A DNA stretch of 64,000 bases from Halichoerus grypus (taxonomy: Eukaryota > Chordata > Mammalia > Carnivora > Phocidae): contig NC_135722.1 of the NCBI RefSeq assembly GCF_964656455.1, positions 50,920,628 to 50,984,627 of the forward strand, read 5' to 3'. The position numbers and the translations under genes are program-made. Positions 57,070 to 64,000 of this stretch are shown here, in pieces. Below the pieces are notes generated by a model, which saw only the letters and a program-made list of their open reading frames with translations, was not told the DNA's origin and made no database searches. The first letter of the stretch is position 1. Each line of letters begins with the position of its first letter.

Positions 57070-57300
57070 GAGTCAGGCTGCCTGGGTTCAAATTCTAACT
57101 CTACTCCCTACTTGCTGTACAACCTTGGGCAAGTTTCTTAACCTCTCTCTGATTCCATTTCCTCCAATATAAAACAGGACTAATACTCAGCACACCGGCT
57201 GACTGTAAGAATTAAGTGAAATAAAATGTTTGGAACAGTGCCTGCCACACACTAAGCACTAACAAATGTTAGTTGCTATTATTGCTGCTGTTAATTAATG
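57070..57300 (+). mobile_element. MIR
   Basis: GGCTGCCTGGGTTCAAATTC, GTACAACCTTGGGCAAGTTT, CAGTGCCTGCCACACACTAA; one of the best-kept MIRs here. Confidence 0.9.
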
Positions 57301-57790
57301 TCTTCCTAGGCACTGAGTTGCTCCTTCAGCTGGATCTCTGTCCTCCTCCCATTCTCCAAACAGTGCTCTGGTCACGCTTTCTTCCGCAGCACCACCACAT
57401 GATAATATATTTATTTATGTATTTATTTCCTACCTCTCCACTAGACTGTAACCTCCTTTTTTTTTTTTTTTTTAAAGATTTTATTTACTTATTTGACAGA
57501 GAGAGACGCAGCGAGAGAAGGAACACAAGCTGGAGGAGTGGGAGAGGGAGAAGCAGACTTCCTGCTGAGCAGGAGCCCGATGCGGGGCTCGACCCCAGGA
57601 CCCCGGGATCATGACCTGAGCCGAAGGCAGACGCCTAACGACCGAGCCACCCCGGTGCCCCTAGACTGTCACCTCCTTGAGGGCAGAGAACCTATCTGTT
57701 CTATTCATCCTTAAATTCCCACCATCAAACATACTGTGTGTGCCACAGAGCAGACACCCAAATATTTGTTGAATAAATAGCACATGAGCT
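57301..57790 (+). mobile_element. L2 3' fragment split by a SINE
   Basis: CTCTCCACTAGACTGTAACC left of the SINE; CTTGAGGGCAGAGAACCTAT and AAATATTTGTTGAATAAATA right of it. Confidence 0.82.
57458..57660 (-). mobile_element. SINEC, TCGTTAGGCGTCTGCC subtype
   Basis: 17-bp duplication with one mismatch, CTAGACTGTAACCTCCT/CTAGACTGTCACCTCCT, at 57441-57457 and 57661-57677. Confidence 0.95.
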
Positions 57791-57852
57791 GCACTGTTCG
57801 AGGTTTGCTGAATAAATTAACCTAGCTAAGGGGTGACTGTCAAAGCTGGGTG

Positions 57853-58013
57853 CAGATGATGTCCTAGCTGCTCCAGGATTAGTGTGACCCTCTCCCAGCC
57901 CCAATATCAGCCTCAGCCAAGCCCCACCCACCTGCCCTTGGCCCTGGTCCAGTTCCGGGAGCTACCCTCAGCTAAAATTAGCATAGCCACCAAGATGGCC
58001 AGGCCATTTATAG
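57853..58013. promoter_or_regulatory. Candidate muscle-type enhancer cluster in intron 1
   Basis: A repeat-free stretch about 3.4 kb inside the intron holds an E-box CAGATG (57853-57858), a CACCC box (57925-57929), a second E-box CACCTG (57929-57934), a perfect MEF2 core CTAAAATTAG (57972-57981), a YY1-like CCAAGATGGCC (57990-58000), and a one-mismatch CArG box CCATTTATAG (58004-58013). STIM1 is strongly expressed in skeletal muscle. An enhancer role is inferred from motif clustering only. Confidence 0.35.
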
Positions 58014-58730
58014 CCTTGGAGGCAGCAGCAACTAGCTGGGTGGGCAGACAGGGCTCTGGCCTCCCACTCCCACCAGGGGTTGATTGAGAAGCCAGCCTGC
58101 AGTGCACAGACTGCCTAGATGCCTATCCTCCACCCTGTTCTGGCTATACTGAGTCACACCACAGTTCCTGATCAGAGGCCCTCAGTATCTCCAACACTGG
58201 CAGTCACAACCTGACTCACCTGGGATCCCCCACAAACATTCTGCAGAAAACCTTTTGAGTTTCTGGAAGCAATGAGCCCAGAGTCTACGGGAGGTTCCAA
58301 GCATCGGTTCCAGGCCAGCTTCAGAAATGCAGTCCCCAGGGTAGCACGCCCAGGCTCAGATCTTTACTGAGAAAGTGACTTAACACAGGTGGGTGTGCGG
58401 GCATCAAAGAGCCAGAAGGTGACAGGAATGGCCTCTCCACTGCCCAACTGAGGGGGCCTCTTAATGGAGCACCTGCCTTCACTGCAGGGACAGGGCTCTA
58501 AGATGGATAGATACATCCAACGAGAGAAAAAATCCAATTCTCTGGCCCCTGCAGAAGACTCTCCAGGGAAGAAAAAGACAGCCCTTTCCATGGATCTCAT
58601 CAGCTCAGTTACAAGGGCCTGCCTAAATAACGACCGGGAAGAAAGTAACATTCTCTTGGCCCTGCCTACCACTCCTTTAATGGGGCAGGGCCAGAGAAGA
58701 TGGGAGAAACCTAAGACCTGCCTATAAGAC
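58014..58730. other. Single-copy intron near the promoter
   Basis: No repeat or gene recognised; adjoins the candidate enhancer cluster. Confidence 0.5.
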
Positions 58731-58732
58731 AG

Positions 58733-58850
58733 AACCCAGTTTCTTCACCTATAAAAAGGGGGATAATACCACCTGCCATGCATTCTACTAGGCTATTATG
58801 AGCCTTTTATAGGAAAAACAGCTGTGTAATTGTAAAGTATAAACTATAGA
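58733..58850 (+). mobile_element. MIR 3' part
   Basis: AGTTTCTTCACCTATAAAAA, then GGCTATTATGAGCCTTTTAT. Confidence 0.6.
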
Positions 58851-59356
58851 GAACATATAAATTGACCGGGTATGCCAAATCTGATTAGAGAAATGGCAGC
58901 TTTAAGGGCAAGTAAAACTCCTGTGTTCTAAGACTACATGGGGACTGTAAGGCCTACGAGAGTTCCTGGCTGCATAAGAAGCTTCTCCCCAAATCCTTTA
59001 GCAGAGCCCAGTCCGTAAGCCACCTCTTTGCAAAAAAAATGAGTCCCTGTCTGAGTCAAAGTCCCAGACAGGCCCAAGGGGACAACCTAGAACAACAGTT
59101 CTGGGGTCCCCAGGTTCCCACAAACTACAATCATGCCTAGCTCCTAGGGTCTCTCTCTGAGACTTCCCTCCCTAGGATTCAGTATTACTATGACAACAGA
59201 AACTAATTTCTGAACTGAGAGGAATCAAGGCCTAAGTGATAGAGTCAGCAGAGCCAGGCCTCTGAGATATGTTGTGAGGAGGGCTGTCCCCACAAGCTCA
59301 AGTCATGGGGTGGTTCTGAGGGATGCTGGAATGCCTCTTACCTTAGGCAGGTGTGT

Positions 59357-59390
<34 letters not shown>

Positions 59391-59731
59391 TTCTCGATAG
59401 CAAGCTAATGCCTAAAGTTCAGAATTTCATCCCTTTAGCTCATGTCTAAAATATAAAACACCTCCTCCCCCCCAAAAAAGATATTCATTTTATGTCAGGC
59501 ACTCATATTTTAGGGGGAGAAAAGGACATTTTATCTGTTATAAACAGGAATGTCACTGAGACAGCAGAGATATTCCTAGGGTTCCTAGGGTCTACTTCAC
59601 AGTTTGATCTACATCTGCCTAGTAGACTTTCCCTTCACAGCCCAATGAAAATCAAGCTTTGAGCTACATTTCAGGGGCCAAGGAGATACCATATGGAGGA
59701 ACAAGATTAATCTGCAAGAAAGACCAATCTT
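58851..59731. other. Single-copy intron with an (AC)n run
   Basis: Apart from the AC repeat at 59358-59387 nothing is recognised. Confidence 0.5.
59358..59387. repeat. (AC)15 microsatellite
   Basis: Uninterrupted AC dinucleotides; expected to vary in length between individuals. Confidence 0.93.
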
Positions 59732-59746
59732 CAAAATAACAGCCTA

Positions 59747-59969
59747 CGGGGTGCCTGGGTGGCTCAGTCGTTAAGCGTCTGCCTTCAGCTCAGGTCATGA
59801 TCCCAGGGTCCTGGGATGCAGCCCTGAATCAGGCTCCCTGCTCTGCGGGAAGCCTGCTTCTCCCTCTCCCACTCCCCCTGCTTGTGCTCTCTCTCTCGCT
59901 GTGTCTCTCTCTGTCAAATAAATAAATAAAATCTTTTAAAAAAATAAAATAAAATAAAAAATTAAAAAA
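59747..59969 (+). mobile_element. SINEC, TCGTTAAGCGTCTGCC subtype
   Basis: 15-bp perfect duplication CAAAATAACAGCCTA at 59732-59746 and 59970-59984. Tail expanded by AAAAT units. Confidence 0.96.
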
Positions 59970-60067
59970 CAAAATAACAGCCTAGGTGCTATGCTTGTAC
60001 GTAGGGCAACCCTACTTGCAACTCAGCCCTTCAGGTACACCCAGCCCAATCAAAGAAGTTAAAAGAG

Positions 60068-60267
60068 GGCGCCTGGGTGGCTCAGTTGTTAAGCGTCTGC
60101 CTTCGGCTCAGGTCATGATCCCAGGGTCCTGGGATCGAGCCCCGCATCGGGCTCCCTGCTCAGTGGAAAGCCTGCTTCTCCCTCTCCCACTCCCCCTGCT
60201 TGTGTTCTCTCTCTCGCTGTGTCTCTCTCTGTCAGATAAATAAATAAAATCTTTAAAAAAAAAAAAA
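60068..60267 (+). mobile_element. SINEC, TTGTTAAGCGTCTGCC subtype; nearest SINE to the promoter
   Basis: 15-bp perfect duplication AAGAAGTTAAAAGAG at 60053-60067 and 60268-60282. About 1.2 kb from STIM1 exon 1. Confidence 0.96.
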
Positions 60268-60282
60268 AAGAAGTTAAAAGAG

Positions 60283-61473
<1,191 letters not shown>

Positions 61474-61720
61474 GCGCCTGATGTGGACACCTCAGGATCC
61501 CAGAGCAAAGCCGGGAGCCCAGAAGTGTAGCCGACAGTCCTGGAACCCCAGGCAAGAGGCCCTCGAGGTGCCGCAGCTGTCCAGCCACCCGCCGGCCTGC
61601 CTCCTACCACAGCCAAAGGTCAAGTGCTCCAAGTTTGGGCGCGGGAGGAGGGCGGGTTCCTCCGGTCCAACAGTGGGTCCGCCGGAGCTGCGGCGGCCTG
61701 AGCGCCGAGTCTGCTCCAGC

Positions 61721-61729
61721 CGCTTCCGG
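61721..61729 (-). promoter_or_regulatory. ETS-type site
   Basis: The minus strand reads CCGGAAGCG, matching the CCGGAA core typical of CpG-island promoters bound by GABP/ELK factors. It is a single motif match. Confidence 0.35.
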
Positions 61730-61831
61730 AGAGTTTGGACAGGGTGGCTGCGGGGCCGCTGTCAGCTCCGCAGCGGGCTACACCTCTGCGGGAGGAGGCG
61801 GACGGGCGGGATCTCCCGCGGGCACCGGAGT

Positions 61832-61864
61832 GGGGGAGGGAGGGAAGAGAGGGGAAGAGGGGGG
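61832..61864 (+). promoter_or_regulatory. Purine-rich tract with G-quadruplex potential
   Basis: G-runs of 5, 3, 3, 4 and 6 are separated by A or AAGA-type linkers. The tract is nearly all purine, so triplex formation is also possible. It lies about 400 bp upstream of the STIM1 ATG, probably in the 5'UTR or core promoter. Confidence 0.5.
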
Positions 61865-62095
61865 CACCTGGCCTCTCCCCGCCGAGTAGCCGCGAGCAGC
61901 ACAGGCTCGGGGAGGGCGTGCAACTCGCAGGTCCCCGCGGGCGCGGGCGGCTCCGGGATCCCAGGCCTCCTAGGCCGAGGTCAGCGCCCCCGCCCAGTCC
62001 CGTGCCCAGGCGGCCGGCGGTGCCCAGGTTCAGCAGGCGGACGCGCACTGGCCAGGCCCGGGACAGCGGCTCCCCGGCAGGCTGGCGGGCGGCGC

Positions 62096-62120
62096 GGGGC
62101 GGGCCCGGGGCGGGCGGGGG
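62096..62120 (+). promoter_or_regulatory. G-quadruplex motif in the promoter
   Basis: Five G-runs (4, 3, 4, 3, 5) are separated by loops of 1, 3, 1 and 1 bases, satisfying the G3+N1-7 pattern. The G-rich strand is the STIM1 template strand. The motif overlaps the EGR1/WT1-type site. Confidence 0.6.
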
Positions 62121-62122
62121 CG
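62114..62122 (+). promoter_or_regulatory. EGR1/WT1-type site
   Basis: GCGGGGGCG fits the 9-bp EGR1/WT1 consensus GCG(T/G)GGGCG. Regulation of STIM1 by EGR1 and WT1 has been reported in mammals. The site is about 660 bp upstream of the ATG. Binding at this copy is inferred. Confidence 0.5.
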
Positions 62123-62632
62123 TGCTCTCCTGCAGGCCCGCCCCGCGCCGCCCGGCCCCCAGCGAAGCCCGGCCCGCCCCAGCGCCGGGCTTATCCCGGA
62201 ATAACCTGTTAGAGGCAGCCGCCGGGTGCCCCCAGCTCGCGGTGGGCTCTCCCCGGCCCGGGTCCGCACTAGTGTCTGCCAGGACCCCCCTCCCGCGCCA
62301 AGGGTCGGGTCCCGGCCTCCCCTTCCCCCACGGGAGGTTCTCCCGCTCTAACCGCCCGCGTATGGGCGGGCGCGCCCCGGACACGCAGTAGCTCAGGTAA
62401 CCCAGGCCTGCGGCGACGGCGGCAGTAACTGCCCTGCCCGGATCTCCGGGCCTCGGTGCTGCTCCACTCGCCTCAGCTCTAGAGCCGGGCTGGACAGAGG
62501 CCCGCGGCACAACGATTGCTGTCCCGGGACGCCTGAAGCGACAACGGCCTGGCCGGGTTGGGCCGGGGGCACGCTCCCAGCCCCCCCACTTCGGGCCGGC
62601 TTTCAGGCTCCGCCCTCCCGCCGCGCCGCGCA

Positions 62633-62637
62633 GCCAA
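62633..62637 (+). promoter_or_regulatory. CCAAT box (NF-Y type)
   Basis: AGCCAATCAG matches the NF-Y consensus well. It sits at the upstream part of the CpG island, about 1.2 kb from the STIM1 ATG, so it may serve STIM1 only if transcription starts far upstream, or serve antisense initiation. Confidence 0.4.
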
Positions 62638-62829
62638 TCAGCTTCCTCCTCTCTGCAGTTTAGGAACCTGCGCGCTTAGTCACCCGCGCGCAGTGGCCCC
62701 TGGCGGGCAAATCTGGGTGCTGCAGGCCGGACTCGAGCTCCTGGGAGGCCCTGCCCCTTTGCAGAGGGGTTGGGGAGTGAAGCAAGGATCCGCCCCGGGG
62801 CAACCCATTCGGGACTGCGAGTGTTTTCA

Positions 62830-63140
62830 GAGGAAATGATGCCAGGTAACAAAATGAAACGTCCAAAACACTATAGTTAAAATTGCCCTACACATCCCTT
62901 AAGTCTCGGCTAAAGGACCCCATCTGCCCATCTGCTGACTCCCTTCCCGCCTCATTCAAGCAAAGTCGGATGCCCTCCTTTAACTGTCACAGCCCGTTTT
63001 CCCACCTGCCCCTCAAATCCCCTCCCCTTTGAGGTTTTTGTGGGTAGTTCCTCTCTGCCTCTCACTCGCCCAGCTCTGTGTCGCTTGGAGGAGGTGTTGG
63101 CGACTTAGAATGAGTGCCCCAATGAAGAGAGCCGCGCCTG
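62830..63140. other. STIM1 5' flank
   Basis: AT/GC-balanced sequence beyond the CpG island. No repeat or gene recognised. Confidence 0.5.
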
Positions 63141-63149
63141 GGCCTCCTT

Positions 63150-63300
63150 CAACAGAGCCTGCATTTCCTGTTCTCTCTCGAGCATGCTGTCAGCAGATCT
63201 TTACTAAAACCTGCTCTGTGCCCTACCCTGCCCTTGGCACCGGAGGCAGGGGAAGGAATTAGGCGCAGTCTCTCCTCTGACTGACAGTGCTAAGCCAGCT
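63150..63300 (-). mobile_element. L2 3' fragment
   Basis: CAGATCTTTACTAAAACCTG and TACCCTGCCCTTGGCACCGG fit an antisense L2 end. Confidence 0.5.
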
Positions 63301-63419
63301 ACCTGTTCTGAGCGAGCCCTCTGAAGACCAGGAACATGGATTTGCTCAACAGCTGCCTGGCTTAGGGGTTAGGCTGTTGATATAAAAATACACTTCTAAC
63401 GTCATCTACTACCACTCTT

Positions 63420-63775
63420 CCCCACTCTCAAGCTCTAAGCACACTGGCCTTCTTTAAGTTCCTCCAACACATTGAACCTTCACCACCCCACCTTTGTATC
63501 TGCTGTTGCTTCTGCCTGAAACACTCTCCCCTTTACCTCCAGCTCCCCGTGTAGCTGCTCTTTCCTTCTTCCAGATACAATTCAAGGTCTCCTCCTCAGA
63601 AACTCCCATTTCTGACCAGCGCCTCAGGTCCAGAATTAGACCATACAGATGTCCGCCTCCCTCCACCCCATAAGATTGAGTTTTCAAAGGTCAGGGGGTT
63701 GTGTCTTATTCATCTTTGAGAAAGGAGGATGCAGCCATAGGCCCAGCACAAAGTAAGTGCTCAGTAAAAGTTGGT
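63420..63775 (+). mobile_element. L2 3' fragment
   Basis: CTCTAAGCACACTGGCCTTC, GCTTCTGCCTGAAACACTCT, AGCACAAAGTAAGTGCTCAG. It ends at the L2 3' terminus. Confidence 0.82.
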
Positions 63776-63779
63776 AGAC

Positions 63780-64000
63780 ATGAGTTAATTCATTTGATCA
63801 CTAAAATATTTATTGAATAACAACTCTGTGCTGGGAAACTGGCCGGAACAGAAGATGAGCACCCGACCTAGGTTCTACTAGACATATGCTCTGAGTCAGG
63901 GGCCTTAAGCTCAAATGGCAAAGTTGGTAGACAGATAGCACAATTGAGAGAAGTAGGTGAATAATAGGGAGTGGTGGGGACTATGGCACAATGGAGAAAA
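63780..64000 (-). mobile_element. L2 fragment, continuing off the right edge
   Basis: TAATTCATTTGATCACTAAA, ATATTTATTGAATAACAACT, then decayed antisense L2. Tail-to-tail with the preceding L2. Confidence 0.6.

Noticed and set aside
61620..62510. Long open frames on both strands of the CpG island (up to 296 codons)
   Set aside because: High GC makes stop codons rare; frames overlap each other and the STIM1 promoter, contain low-complexity Arg/Gly/Pro/Ala runs and match no family I know.
62633..63262. Bidirectional promoter driving a divergent plus-strand gene
   Set aside because: CpG-island promoters often fire both ways, but no exon with coding character or good donor was seen to the right up to 64000.

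Overview
The window is mammalian nuclear DNA from a carnivore, most likely an arctoid caniform (bear, seal or weasel group). The basis is about 46 copies of the tRNA-Lys-derived SINEC retroposon with the head GGGCGCCTGGGTGGCTCAG, a CT-rich body and an AATAAAATCTT tail. The dog-specific head (GGGATCCCTGGGTGGC) and cat-type bodies were not seen. The species call is an inference.

The only protein-coding gene supported here is STIM1, on the minus strand. Its first coding exon lies at 61313-61451. It encodes the N-terminal signal peptide and the start of the luminal domain, and ends in a consensus splice donor in phase 1. A CpG-dense promoter and 5'UTR lie to its right (61452 to about 62800), with an EGR1/WT1-type site, a CCAAT box, an ETS-type site and two G-quadruplex motifs. 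A short upstream ORF overlaps the STIM1 start codon. Everything from 61312 leftwards to base 1 is read as the 5' part of STIM1 intron 1. Exon 2 is not in the window. The last 1.2 kb (62800-64000) is 5' flank; by known mammalian synteny RHOG should lie further right.

The intron is a stack of mobile elements of different ages. The oldest layer is L2 and MIR fragments, a MER5A DNA transposon, an ERVL internal relic (about 3.2-3.9 kb) and LTR-like elements (37.7-38.2 and 53.1-53.7 kb). Above these lie L1 3' fragments (1.4-2.7, 4.0-4.25, 6.4-8.6, 11.2-11.5, 24.6-26.3, 35.7-36.2 and 37.6-39.1 kb). The youngest layer is SINEC copies, many with clear 10-18 bp target-site duplications. Several insertions are nested, for example SINE in SINE in SINE at 26.9-27.5 kb, and SINEs in an L1 in an older repeat at 24-26.9 kb.

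Two processed pseudogenes sit in the intron. One is a CALM2 copy at the left edge (frameshift, stop, lost start). The other is an RPS26 copy at 17.4-17.8 kb with an 18-bp target duplication, an open reading frame and a lost zinc-ligand cysteine. I found no novel defence, mobile or regulatory system. The items most worth a second look are the STIM1 uORF and promoter motifs, a prematurely polyadenylated L1 insertion, a MEF2/E-box cluster about 3.4 kb inside the intron, and a 54-bp alternating purine-pyrimidine tract.
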